DNA of 64,000 nt, taken from assembly GCA_013306675.1 (NCBI GenBank), contig JABLUY010000181.1, positions 16,100-80,099 of the forward strand. Direction: 5' to 3'. The notes under the pieces were generated by a model, which worked only from the letters and a program-made list of their open reading frames with translations, ran no database searches and was not told the origin of the DNA. The stretch's first letter is position 1; each line of letters opens with the position of its first letter. Shown here piece by piece: positions 38,101-47,041 of the stretch. Position numbers and translations under genes: made by a program. This DNA comes from Thraustochytrium sp. TN22. Lineage: Eukaryota > Sar > Bigyra > Thraustochytrida > Thraustochytriidae.

Positions 38101-41100
38101 CTCCAAAGCGGCACAGGAGCTCGGTCTCGAGCGGAAAGCCTTCGCCGCGCAGCTGGACCTCGGTCCCACCAGTCTCGGGCCCGAGCTCGGGCTCGATGCC
38201 GGCGAGGGAGAGCGGCGGCAGAAAGGAGAAGGTGACGACTCCCGCGTTGCGACGCGGCAGCGGCTGCGATGGCGTGCCGACCGCAAGGAAGAATGTCGCG
38301 CCGGCTGTGAGGTCTGCCACCGCTGGCGTCTCGCAGGAGACGGACGAGGCGGTCACATTGGCCACGGCTACAGCGTACGAGGAGTCGCCATTGTAGAACT
38401 TGCATTCCAGAGAGCGGTCCAACGGGAAGTGATCGCCCGCGAGCGTTAGCTGCGTACCGCCCGTTTGCGCACCGAAAGCAGGGTAAACTGCGAGGACGGC
38501 CGGCTCATCCAGGGTGACGAAAGTCGCCGCTGAGGAAAAGCTGACACCGCCGTTCCACGAGAGTTCAAGCGCGCCGACACTTGGACTGTCGGCCGCGACA
38601 ACCTCGCAGTACACCGCCGTGGTGCTCGCATCATGCACTACACGTGCCACTGAGACGCGGCCCGTCGAGGTGAGCCGGCACACGGGCACGAGCGCGGCGG
38701 AAGGCGGCGTCTCCTCGAGCTCCAGCCGCACCTCCACGGCCTCGCCCATGAGGACCGCGGCGGGCGTCAGACTCTGAACCGTTGGTGGGTCGAGCGTTGT
38801 GACGAGGCCAACTGCTGGAAAGACCGTGTGGAGCTCGCCGCTCCCGTCGCTGTGGTGGCCGCCGACCAGGTCGACACGGTAGGTGCGCCCAGCATCGCTC
38901 TCGAGGCCGGCCGGCCACGTACAGGTTGCGAGGCCAGCGCTCAGCGTTACCGGCGCCCTGGCCACAGACTCGGCTCCTTCAGCGGGAGTGATCGAGCAGG
39001 CGGTCCACGCAAAGCTTTCGAGCAGGCCAATTGCCGCCGCGGCGTCCTCGGAGAAGCTGATCCATAGGCTCTCCTGTCCGCCGGCATGGAGCACCGACGG
39101 CCAGAGCGCCACCGCGGGGTCGCCGCTGGCTGGCAGAAGAAGCACAAAACTTGCCGCACCGGCCGCGCGGTGCGGCACTTGATCGCCGTCCACAGCAACC
39201 GTGAGCTCCCACACCACAGAGAGCTGGCCGGCCGCGGCCGTCGTGGCTACCTCGAGCAGCGTGTCCGGGAGGGCGCAGCGCAGGCGATCGGCGCTCATGA
39301 ACGAGGCGGCAGTCTCCAGGTCCGCCGGGGCGCCCTCGGCATGGAAGACGCACGAGTACGTGTGCTGATCGCTGGGCAATGCCGGAATGCGCCCGAGCAG
39401 GTCGATCGTGGTGCGGGTCGAGCCGAGAGAACTTGCCGTGACCAGTTCTGGATCCGCACGCTCAATCTCGGGCGGGGGAAATCCTTGGACCAGCGTGGAG
39501 CCAGGCAGCGCCACGCGGCCGGCCGAAAATAGCACACCGAGCGAGTAGTTGCGCGCGGCTGCCCCCCCAAGGGGCGGCACCGGGCAAACGAGAGTGAGTG
39601 CGCCGGTCTCGTCATGGGCCACGACGCGGGCGGCAGATACCCAGCGGCTGTCCGTGCCATGCTCGAATGCGTCAAACTCGCACTGAAGGTCCGAGGAAGC
39701 ATCTACGAGGTTCGAGGGGACACCGACCGCATGCACGGCGACTTCATGACCAGCGCCCATGACAAAGGCCTGCGGAGTATCGTTCGGAACGATGGCCGCC
39801 GCGATGCCGGTGGCTACGTGCCACAACGTGAAGGAAAGCACCGGGACGTGCTCGCCAAGCCACCTGCGCTCAACGACACCAACGGCCTCGACGGCGTCGT
39901 GCGGGATCTCACAGCGCAGCTCGCGCTCCGCGGCCCAAGAGACTGGCCCGAGCAGGCGCTGGGCAGCATCCACACAGACCCAGTCGGCAGCGGCGGCGCG
40001 GGAGACTGCCTCGCTCAGTACCACGCTAGTCGTGGTCCCTACAAAGCCGTGAGCTGGCTCGAGAGCTGTCGCAGCGGGCGGCGATAGCACTTGCACACGG
40101 ACCGGATCCCGAGGGTTGACAACCACGTTCCCCTGCGACGCAAGCTGCAGGCGCAGGACGGTCACGTCGAGTCCGTGCGGGAGCGCGCAGGAAAGAGAGC
40201 TGCCGGTGGGGTCTTGATCCACGATTGGAGTGCTCGCAACCACGGAGCCGTCCGTGTCCAAAGTCCAAAGGCACTGCACGCGTTCCACATCAAGGTGGTG
40301 AAGGTGAGCACCCTGGACCTGGATGAGGTGATCTTCGGTGCCAACGTGCGCGGCGAGTACATGCGTGGGCGAGGCAGCCCAGACCTGCGCAGAGGGCAAA
40401 ACCTCGAAGAGGTCCAGGGCGCGCGTCGCGTGGAACCCGCCATCGAGCGACACACTGATCTCGTAAATATCCTCAGCGAGTGGCGGCTGCACCAAGGTGA
40501 GACGATCGACCTGCACAGCCCGTGCCGTCACGGTGTGCTGGTATCCCGTGGCAGGGCTCCTGAAAGTGCAGGTGACGCTGGACGCGTCATCAGCATTGAC
40601 TGGAAAACTGCCGTGCAGCGTGATGAGAACACCGCCAGAGGCTGTGCCAACCGCCGGAAGCAGATCGTCGATGACGATGGCGGGCTCAACGGGAAGTTCC
40701 ACCTGCGCGAAGGCGCCGGACATGGCGCAAGATTGCGAATGCTCGGCGTGCTCGAGCCAGAGCCGTGGGCGCAGACACAGAGAGGCGTTCTCACCCGGCA
40801 TGACGGTGGCAAGGCTCGCAAAGGTGCAGGCGACAATGCTTGGCGTGAGCGCATCGGCAGCTACGACGAGGGAGTCCCAGTCGTTGACGCTGCCTTGGAG
40901 CGGCTCCAGAACGCACTCGAGGTCGCCTGCGGAGGCGAGCGATCCATCATGCGTTACCTGCAGACGCGTGGCCTCACCTGCACGAATGGAGACGAAGGCG
41001 GGGCGGACCTCGGTGGCGCTCGCATCGGGGCCGAAGGTCAGCATCAGGCTGTCCTCTGCCACGAGCGGCAAGGTGACTTCATCGGAAGGCACGATGGCGA

Positions 41101-44100
41101 CCGCGACTTGGTCACCGGCGCCATCAATGTCGGCACGTGCGGGCGCGAGACAGACCACCCGAGAGCTCTGCACTTCGATGGCAGGCACTGCGACAGCGCC
41201 GTTGAAGACGCAGGCGGCTGTCGGCGCGGAAACGACGTCGCGTGTCTCGGTCTCCACAACGATTGGGAAGCCACCAGCCAGCGGCACGACTTGGGGCCAG
41301 ATCGAGACGAGGCGCGGCATGACCTCGTAGGCAAATGGGACGGGCGCGGTCGAGCCGATGTCAAACCCGTTGTTGGAGACGGCGACCCAGACGATGAGCC
41401 CGTCGGAGCGCGCGTCGAGGTCTGGGTTGGCGGCCAAAAGGGCGGCGCGCGCCGGGACCCGACAGGCGAGCTGCGACGAGCTCAGGGCGGCGTGCGCCGG
41501 CACACGCAGCACGCCAGGACCGTCTGCACGGCCAATGTGCGGGCGCGGCGCGAAGATGCAGGTCAGGTTGGCGTCTGCCGTGTGAAAGGCGGAGCCGAAG
41601 ACCTGAACGTCCGTGCCCCCGGTCGATGGGCCCCGTGCCGGCTCCAAACGCTGCACGATGGCGTCCGACGTGAAGGTGAAGGAGGCTGCGGTCTCATATG
41701 TTGCGCCGTTGCGCTCCAGACGCACGGCGGCGATCTGGCCTGCGCGACGGGCGGGTGGGGAGAAGCACGCGATGGTGCGGTCGTCCAGGCGGTGCGCGGC
41801 GACGCGGACACGTCCAAAGAGGCAGGTCCAGACATCGTGCGGGCGGATTGCGTCGGCGGTCTGCTGCGCGGCAAGGGTGAGGGTGAGGAGAACCTTGGTG
41901 CGGCCAGCGACCGCGCCGTGCGTCGGGTGTATGGACGACACGACGGGCGGGTTCCGGCGCTCGAGAGCGGCCGTGTTGCTGCGAAAGCCTGACTCATTTT
42001 CGACAGCGAGCGAGATGCGGCCCGGGCGTGGCAGGTCCTCGCGGAAAAGGTCTGCCGGTGGCATGCATTGCACGAAGTCGGTCCCTGACGTGCCGCTGAG
42101 GCCCTTGACAGCAGGCGCAGTGAGCTCTACGAGGCCGCCTGTATCGGCCTCGGGGGCGTACGCGAAGACACAGACCAGGCCCTCCATGGCTGCGCCGATA
42201 AAATTCAACCCTGTGACCGTGATAAGGTCCGTCTCGGCGGTGATTTCTCTCGGCGCCACGCCGCTGATGATAGGAATGGCGGCGAGGCGGGTCCCGACCC
42301 GCATACGCTGCGACGCGGAGAGCGCGCTGCCCTTGCCGTAGTTGCCGAGATCGTTGATGGTGAGTTCGACCTGGTCGTCACCCACGTAGCGCAGCGGAGC
42401 ATCAATGGTGATCTCTGCGAGCGCCGCGTTGACGTTGGCAAGCGTGCCGGAGAAGTCGAGCGCAGTTGCCGTACGCGGCTCAAGTGAGAGACCGGCCTCG
42501 CGCGCGAGCTGCAGACGTCCGTCTGAGTCGCCCTGCAGGCTCAGACTGACTTGCACCTCGTGACCGGCGGGCGCCTGGGCGGCGTCGATGTCAGCAACAC
42601 CAAAGTTGAGCAGGCCGAGCTGCACGTGGTCGTAAGGGCGCGTCGCCACGAGATTTTCTGCGTCGGGGACCGCATGCACAGTGATTGGCACCGTGACGCG
42701 CACCGCGGCCTGCGCAAGGTCCTGGACGTCGGCTTGGGCGGCGCCCTCGAGTTGCACCGAGTACGTCAGCGAGGCCATCGCCTCGCCTGTGGCGTGCGCC
42801 TCGGGTGCATACGTGAGGAAGGTGTCGTCCGAAGAGAGCTGAAGTGGCAAGTCTGCGCTGGTGATGAGAGCGTCGCCAAGCCCGCGGTAGAGCGAGCCGG
42901 TGGCCGGGATGGCTTGGAGGACTACCTTGAGCGCGCGTCGGCGCAGGTCCGTGGCGTTGAGCACGAAAGCCACGGGCGTGTCCTCTTCGGTCTCCACGCG
43001 ATCGTCGATGTAGGTCGCCGTGCTGGGCAGAATGGCCGGGACAGCCGTGGTTGCGGCGTCGAGCGAGACGAGCTCCAAGCTCGCCCAGGCGTCGAGGCCC
43101 CAGACGGCGCTGCGCGTCCGCGAGAGCAGGTTCCACTCGTGAAAGGGCAAGTAGGCAGCGAGCCCGTCCTCCATGCCCGTGCTGCTGTACCTGGCGAGGC
43201 GGGCCGCCTCGGCGGCGGTGAGCGCGCGCGTCCAGAGGTGCACCTCATCGAGCTGGCCAAAGAAGAGGAACTGGCTCTGGCGGGCCTCGTCCAGCGTGCG
43301 CGCGCCAAGCACGAGCGAGGAGGAGGGAGAGGGAGAGGAATGCACAGCGGAGGTGGCGACGCCGGCGCTCACGGGCGCCTCGAGCGCCAGGCCGGCGAGA
43401 TTTGCGTGCAGCCGCGAGCGCGCGGTCTCAACGCCCGCCACATAAAGGACGGCCTCGTTGTCATCCCACGACAGTGCGAGGTGCGTCCAGGCATTGAGCG
43501 GCGGCGTGTAGTAGGTGTTCCAGGCCCAGGCGCGCGCGCTGTCCTCGCCCATGGTCACGCGCAGATCGCTGGACTGCTTTTGCGGCTCCCAGCTCAGGGA
43601 AACCTGAAACCAGGACCCGGCGGGTCCGCGCAGCGAGGCGATGACAGCCTCGGTGCGACCCGTGGGCGCCGCCTTGGTCGCGCGCGTCGGGAAGACCCAG
43701 AAGCTGACAGCGAGCTGCCGCAAGGTTCGGCCTGCCGTGCTTCCGGCTGGCGGTGGCGCGAACTTGCGCAGCTCCAGGACCTGAGCGCCGGCGAGCTGCA
43801 GAGCATAATCGGCGGAGCGCGCAGCGAGCGGCGGGGGCACGCGCTCAAGGACTGTGCCGATGAGCGCGAGCTGCGCGAGCTCCGTTGCGGAAAGCGCTCT
43901 GCCGTAGAAGAAGGCGTTGCGCAGCGCGCCGCGCAGTCCACGGCCCAGGGCGAGTGTGCGGTCGGCGAGCCCGGTCGCGGCGCAGGTCGCACCAAGGAAG
44001 GGCAGACTGGCGGCGACAACGCCGTCCACAGCAATGCGGGCGACCTGCGCCTCGGGAGCCGTGTCGACGGAGACGGCGACAAGGGTCCAGCGCTCCCGTT

Positions 44101-44666
44101 GTACGGAGACGCCTGAGCGCAACAGGTCGCCGCTGCCCTCCAGGCGGAGCACCCACTCGCCCTGGTCAATCAGGAGCGACCAGCCGGCGGTCGGGTCCTG
44201 CCCAAGCGAGGTGATGAGCTCCGTCGCCTGGTTCTCGTTAAAATCCGGCGCGGTGGCCGTGCGTACCCAGACGCCGGCTGCGAAGGCCTGCCACTTGCAG
44301 GAACGCAGGTCAAGTGGCAGATCGGCGCGCGCCTGGCCGTCCATGTACAGCGCTCGCGTGCCGAGCGGGCCTGCGCTGGTGGACCTCCCGCCCAGATTCA
44401 GCGCTTCGAGCGCGAAGCCGTCCTCACTCACTGCGTACGGCGCCAGATTGCGCAGGACCTCCGGCATGTCGCTGGTCGCGTCCTGCGTATTGTCATCGTC
44501 CATCGGGAAGAAGGCCAGCAGGTCGTCTGCCGCAACCACCGCCGCTCCCGACGCGCTACCTGGGTCAGCGGCCCTCACCGCTGACGCTAGCACTGCGACC
44601 GCAGCAGCGATCGCCACTACCCATCCTTTGTTGTCGGCGCCCCTCACGCGCCTGCGCCTACCTCGG

Positions 44667-44699
<33 letters not shown>

Positions 44700-44743
44700 G
44701 TTGGCAGCGTCGGCGTCGGCAGCGGCAGCATGGCCTCCGCCAT
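8102..44743 (-). CDS. Giant intron-free IPT/TIG-repeat transmembrane surface protein, about 12,213 aa
   Basis: One uninterrupted frame. The preferred start is the ATG at 44743 (MAEAMLPLPT), because it leads into a Gln run, a basic stretch and a signal sequence (WVVAIAAAVAVLASAVRA, probable cleavage before ADPG). The frame is open to an upstream ATG at 44899, giving 12,265 residues; residue numbers below use that frame. Order: two LamG-like domains (about 120-575), cadherin-like region (about 610-870), IPT/TIG block 1 (about 880-6370), repeat block of unnamed type (about 6390-6820), TIG block 2 (about 6830-7480), second repeat block (about 7490-8940), TIG block 3 (about 8950-9365), Cys-rich Tyr-Cys-Pro modules (about 9367-10170), unclassified ectodomain (to about 11075), 8-10 membrane segments (about 11080-11610), and a cytosolic tail with coiled coil ending PPPFVKKQRRRRPGK. 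TIG and LamG domains are extracellular binding folds, so a surface adhesion or recognition receptor is likely, but ligand and role are unknown. Domain signatures continue throughout, so the frame is genuine. Possible proteolytic processing is noted separately. Confidence 0.93.
8105..10050 (-). other. Giant protein: cytosolic tail with CxxC pair, repeated Trp motif and coiled coil
   Basis: About 645 residues. It has an acidic motif DISSDEED twice, three copies of a motif centred on a conserved Trp (SKAPLSASSRAIAQYWLERA; PVIVSRTSVEGRAMSKWLTA; PVQLSAASTAILQRWMRQA), two CxxC motifs (CSQC and CQIC, about 63 residues apart) that could bind one zinc ion, and a Lys/Glu-rich coiled coil of about 200 residues before a basic C-terminus. 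Confidence 0.75.
10060..11660 (-). other. Giant protein: polytopic membrane domain
   Basis: Eight to ten hydrophobic segments, including YALFFAVVGFGSTMVGVVLW, GMLLASVPVALASLLTLFWF, MGLVFILVALYMM, MMLLSLVESLVLLVIFEF, LIAPFIVVIQVVEMIVTMG, FYFMFSLLIIPFTLAMDIFL, WGILLLVLGVTVHI and MMPAIALIVWLLCHLCERLL. I recognise no transporter or GPCR signature. The protein is therefore a multi-pass anchored receptor rather than a single-pass adhesin. Confidence 0.8.
14390..16800 (-). other. Giant protein: Cys-rich Tyr-Cys-Pro module array (GCC2/GCC3/ephrin-receptor-like)
   Basis: About twenty short modules of the type CPxGxYCPxGT, for example CPPGAYCPGTGNGN, CPAGFYCPFG, CPPGYFCSGFG and CPKGFYCPAGT. An interruption of about 200 residues (around 14660-15170) precedes the last modules CEPGYYCDFGT and CPVGYFCPTG. 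This matches the GCC2/GCC3, ephrin-receptor-like Cys-rich modules common in large protist surface proteins. Confidence 0.85.
16800..18060 (-). other. Giant protein: IPT/TIG block 3 (4 units)
   Basis: Four TIG units (VRGVYPNHGSTNGGTLVVVL, LRDVFPRQAPLGKQVELRI, VRSMVPRSGAASRPASKLVL, VASVMPSGGYLGTEGGLSLF), each with the CxFG/CRL...C pair, immediately before the Cys-rich array. Confidence 0.85.
18075..22440 (-). other. Giant protein: unnamed about 100-aa repeats, block 2 (about 12 copies)
   Basis: Continues the G(S/T)FxLxF ... GDLPPL repeat type. Recognisable openings include LTGTFALSWDG, LSGTWGFSLDG, LHGSFLVRC, LSGDFRLRANG, RDGSFALSYDA and GNFRVTWDSG. Recognisable closings include WDVTFMSLAGDLPPL and WRITYVDRVGN. 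Several copies are strongly diverged, so the count is approximate. Confidence 0.65.
22460..24400 (-). other. Giant protein: IPT/TIG block 2 (about 6 units)
   Basis: Six TIG units opening VLQSVSPLFASPQGQTHLEV, IVEVQPERGNTRGG, LDALSVGAGPRAGGTALRL, VVSATPLSAPLRGGTLVTL, VLEVQPMFGPVSGGTLLTL and VQAVDPPYGTRLGGTSVVV, placed between the two blocks of unnamed repeats. Confidence 0.85.
24440..25730 (-). other. Giant protein: unnamed about 100-aa repeats, block 1 (about 4 copies)
   Basis: Units follow the pattern G(S/T)FxLxF-xxxxxxLPxDxSAxxLxxAL-(D/E)VTR-xxxWTVTFxxxxGDLxPL. Examples: LRGSFTLSFRSETTSALPF, WTVTFVGNAGDLAPL and VDGSFTLTFADSTTRPL. I do not recognise a named family. I have an impression of similar repeats beside TIG domains in large stramenopile proteins, which I cannot verify here. 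Confidence 0.7.
25790..42268 (-). other. Giant protein: IPT/TIG array block 1 (about 56 units)
   Basis: I count about 56 successive units opening with patterns such as VEPARGPSTGGTDVQVFGSAF or VRAVRPASGAAEGGTEVTVFG. Each continues to a conserved Cys pair of the form 'CRFG...V...C.AP' about 25-40 residues later. Roughly ten are degenerate. Spacing is about 85-110 residues. The units are diverged in both protein and DNA, so this is an old array rather than a recent tandem expansion. Confidence 0.88.
42290..43070 (-). other. Giant protein: cadherin-like/Ig-like linker region
   Basis: Residues about 610-870, including VETEEDTPVAFVLNATDL, LTYAPEAHATGEAMASLTYSV and VELTINDLGNYGKG. These resemble the cadherin-like repeats of large extracellular proteins, with the 'DxGN.G' ending. 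Family assignment is tentative. Confidence 0.5.
43177..44540 (-). other. Giant protein: tandem LamG/pentraxin-like domains
   Basis: Two concanavalin-fold (laminin-G-like) units. The first runs from LLAFFPMDDDN to LRNAFFYGRALSATELAQL; the second contains LNAWTHLALSWDDNEAVLYVAG and FFGQLDEVHLWTRALTAAEAARLA. The closing 'G.LDEV..W.RAL...E...L' pattern is characteristic of this fold. It marks the N-terminal, outermost end of the receptor and suggests glycan or protein binding. Confidence 0.8.
44669..44698 (-). repeat. (CAG)10 run encoding poly-Gln in the giant protein
   Basis: Ten perfect CTG triplets on the plus strand, read as ten Gln codons just before the signal sequence of the giant protein. 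A pure trinucleotide run of this length is likely to vary in length between strains. Confidence 0.95.
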
Positions 44744-45449
44744 GGCTGCCCGTGCCAAGGCGGTGCCGCACCGGTGGCCCGGCGAGACGGCGCGCCGGCC
44801 CGAGGCCGTCCGCGGCGCGCGTGCGAGCGCGGCGGCCTGGCGGCCTGGCCTCGCCTGCTCTGCTCTGGCCTCGCCTCGCGCCCGCTCGGTTTTGAACACG
44901 CGCGCGGCGCCTTGCCTGTCGGCCCGCGTCGGAGACCGCCCGCGCCTGGGACAGCGCGGGTAATCCCACGCACCAACGGTCGCCGTCTCTTTCCCAGCGC
45001 ACCCCCCTGTTCCCAGTTCTTGCTGCTTACGGCAGCTGAAGCATGCGCCCGCAGGGGGGTCTCTTGCTTAATCTAACACTCCTTTGAAGCTCCCCGGGCA
45101 AACATTCTTGGCATTCTTGCTGGCTCGAATGTTGATCCGAGCGGGGGTACGTTCAGAGTCTGTTCGTGTGGGCAAATGAGAACCAGGTGTGTGCGCGGCG
45201 CGGGGCGGCGCGGGCCACCGCCGCGCGGGCTTGGTCCTGCGGTCCTGCGCGGCGTCAACGCCGCGGCGCGAGCGACGCACAGGCGCAGCCCGCGCGGCAA
45301 GGCAGGGCAGGGCTGGGCAGCACAAGGACAAGGCGGTGTGTGGTGTACAGTCCTGCTGCGCCCAGGTTGCGCTGCTGCGAGGCGCTGCGTCGCGACGCGC
45401 AGCTGCGTTGCGCTTGGGCAGTTTGCGGCGGGCGCGATCGCGAGACAGG
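44744..45449. other. Divergent intergenic region between giant gene and DIxGA-repeat gene
   Basis: About 700 bases between the two preferred start codons. Both flanking frames remain open some way into it (to 44899 and 45189), but the extra translation is Arg/Ala-rich and shows no domain. It presumably contains both 5' UTRs and a shared promoter. No clear core element seen. Confidence 0.55.
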
Positions 45450-46850
45450 ATGCGGCGCGCGACAAACGACGTGTCAGACATAGAGGGCGCAGCGCCAGCG
45501 AAGCGGTGGAGCAAGTGGGCGAAGCCGGACCTGTTCACGACGAGCGACATCGAGGGCGCAGCGCCCAAGGAGCTGCACCCGGCGCGCGTAAACAAGCCGG
45601 ACGGCACGGCGACGTGCGACATTGACGATGCCAAGCCGCACATCAAGATGTTCCGTACGAAGCGCGTGGTGGACCCGCTGAACCCGGTCTACAAACTGCC
45701 GACTGCAGTGCTGGCGCCGGCGCCGGAGCCGCGGTTCTTGCGCGACAGCATGGACGTGAGCGACCTGCCGGGTGCTCAGGTACGCAGGCCGCCCAAGGCG
45801 CGGCGTGACCCGCAGGACCAGCTCGTGGTCAAGGACATCCCGGGCGCGACGCAGGAGACCTCCTTCTTGGCGTACAAGCGGCTGCAGCGGTCGGAGAGCC
45901 ACCACAGCCCGCTGGATGTGCGTGACATTGTGGCGCGGCGCAAGCACACCAACCGCGTGAGCGACCCGCTGCGGCCTGTGTACTTTGTGAACAACCTGCG
46001 CATCCAGGACAGCCCGCGGACGCGCCCGCGGACGTCGGACGCAATCCGGACGCGCAACTCGGGCCGCGCGCTGCGCACGGATGACATCCCGGGCGCGCAG
46101 AGCGGGTCTGCGCTCAACCAGGAGCGCTTGCGGCGGCCGATCATCGCCAAGGAGGTAATCGACGGCTCGCACGCCGACTCGCTACAGCGCGGTTTGTGCA
46201 CGAAGCGCGCGCCCAGCAACCCGCTGCAGCCCATGTACCGCGACCTAGACGGCCAAACGAGTCGGTGCGCGACGGCGCCAGCCGGCCGCTCGCGGCGCAA
46301 GCCAGCACCGGACGCGTCTACGGCCTTGTCGACGCAGACGCAGACGCGGGCGCGGGCGCTGCAGGGCCCAGATGGCGTCGAGGCCGCATCCAACGTCGCC
46401 TGGGCGGCGCGAGCCGTGGAGGACGGCGCGCGGCCATCCTCCACATTGCACGGCGGTCTGCTGGGCTCCTTTTTCGGACCCGACCCAGACTGCCAGCTTC
46501 CTGTGGACTCCACCGACACGGCCGTGTCCATTGCGCTGCAACGCAAGGTGGTGGTGGTGAAGGATCGTCGTGTCGAGGATGGCCGGCACGGCGGAGCGCC
46601 GGCCGCAGGGCCATCTGCGTCGACGGCAGCGCCGCGCTCGCCCACGCCGCGCGTCAAGCTGTCCTTGACAAGCAGCAGCAACAGCAGCGGCAGCCAAAGC
46701 AACCCGGCCAAGGCCCTTGCTGATACGCAGCAGCAGCGGCAGAGCCAGCAGCGGGACCGCCTGGCGGTCGCGGCACTTCCCGACAGCCTGAGCGCGTCCA
46801 GCTGCCTGTTTCCGAACCGCATGGGCATTTCCAAGAGAAAGAAGAAGTAG
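45450..46850 (+). CDS. DIxGA-repeat protein of unknown function
   Basis: 466 residues from the ATG at 45450 (MRRATNDVSDIEGAAP). The frame is open up to an ATG at 45189, but those 87 codons look like GC-rich non-coding translation, while the repeated motif begins right after the chosen Met. The N-terminal half carries seven copies of a [VT]xDIxGA motif: VSDIEGAAP, TSDIEGAAP, TCDIDDAKP, VSDLPGAQ, VKDIPGATQ, a degenerate VRDIVARR and TDDIPGAQ. Interleaved are three copies of [ND]PLxPxY (DPLNPVYKLP, DPLRPVYFVN, NPLQPMYRDL). The C-terminal half is Ser/Gln/Ala-rich and probably disordered. Short DI(E/P)GA repeats like these remind me of conserved repeat proteins in flagellated protists, possibly cytoskeletal, but I cannot verify that and assign no function. 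Divergent from the giant gene, convergent with the GCIP-like gene. Confidence 0.75.
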   Translation: MRRATNDVSDIEGAAPAKRWSKWAKPDLFTTSDIEGAAPKELHPARVNKPDGTATCDIDDAKPHIKMFRTKRVVDPLNPVYKLPTAVLAPAPEPRFLRDSMDVSDLPGAQVRRPPKARRDPQDQLVVKDIPGATQETSFLAYKRLQRSESHHSPLDVRDIVARRKHTNRVSDPLRPVYFVNNLRIQDSPRTRPRTSDAIRTRNSGRALRTDDIPGAQSGSALNQERLRRPIIAKEVIDGSHADSLQRGLCTKRAPSNPLQPMYRDLDGQTSRCATAPAGRSRRKPAPDASTALSTQTQTRARALQGPDGVEAASNVAWAARAVEDGARPSSTLHGGLLGSFFGPDPDCQLPVDSTDTAVSIALQRKVVVVKDRRVEDGRHGGAPAAGPSASTAAPRSPTPRVKLSLTSSSNSSGSQSNPAKALADTQQQRQSQQRDRLAVAALPDSLSASSCLFPNRMGISKRKKK

Positions 46851-46870
46851 GCCAATGAAGTTGCCAGGAA

Positions 46871-46930
46871 CGAGAGAGGGAGAGAGAGAGAGAGCGAGCG
46901 AGCGAGAGAGAGAGAGAGAGAGAGAGAGAA
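46871..46930. repeat. (GA)n microsatellite
   Basis: About 60 bases of AG/GA dinucleotides with a short GAGC interruption, just after the stop of the DIxGA gene and inside its likely 3' UTR. Confidence 0.95.
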
Positions 46931-47041
46931 GCAAGGAAGAGAAAGAATCGGTGTGCGCTGACGGACTCGGATGGAGGAGGAGCAGTTATACGGTAAAACC
47001 ACGATGTTGTTCTTCTTACAAAAAACCAAGAGACAGAGATA

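Noticed and set aside
25790-42268. TIG array considered as a recent tandem repeat or CRISPR-like array
   Set aside because: Units are diverged at DNA level, lie within a continuous frame and encode a known protein domain; no conserved short repeat with unique spacers.
7877-44963. Many long plus-strand frames opposite the giant gene (for example 7877-10039, 18071-20107, 40091-41992)
   Set aside because: Antisense shadows of the domain-bearing frame, caused by the same codon bias; no family signature in any.
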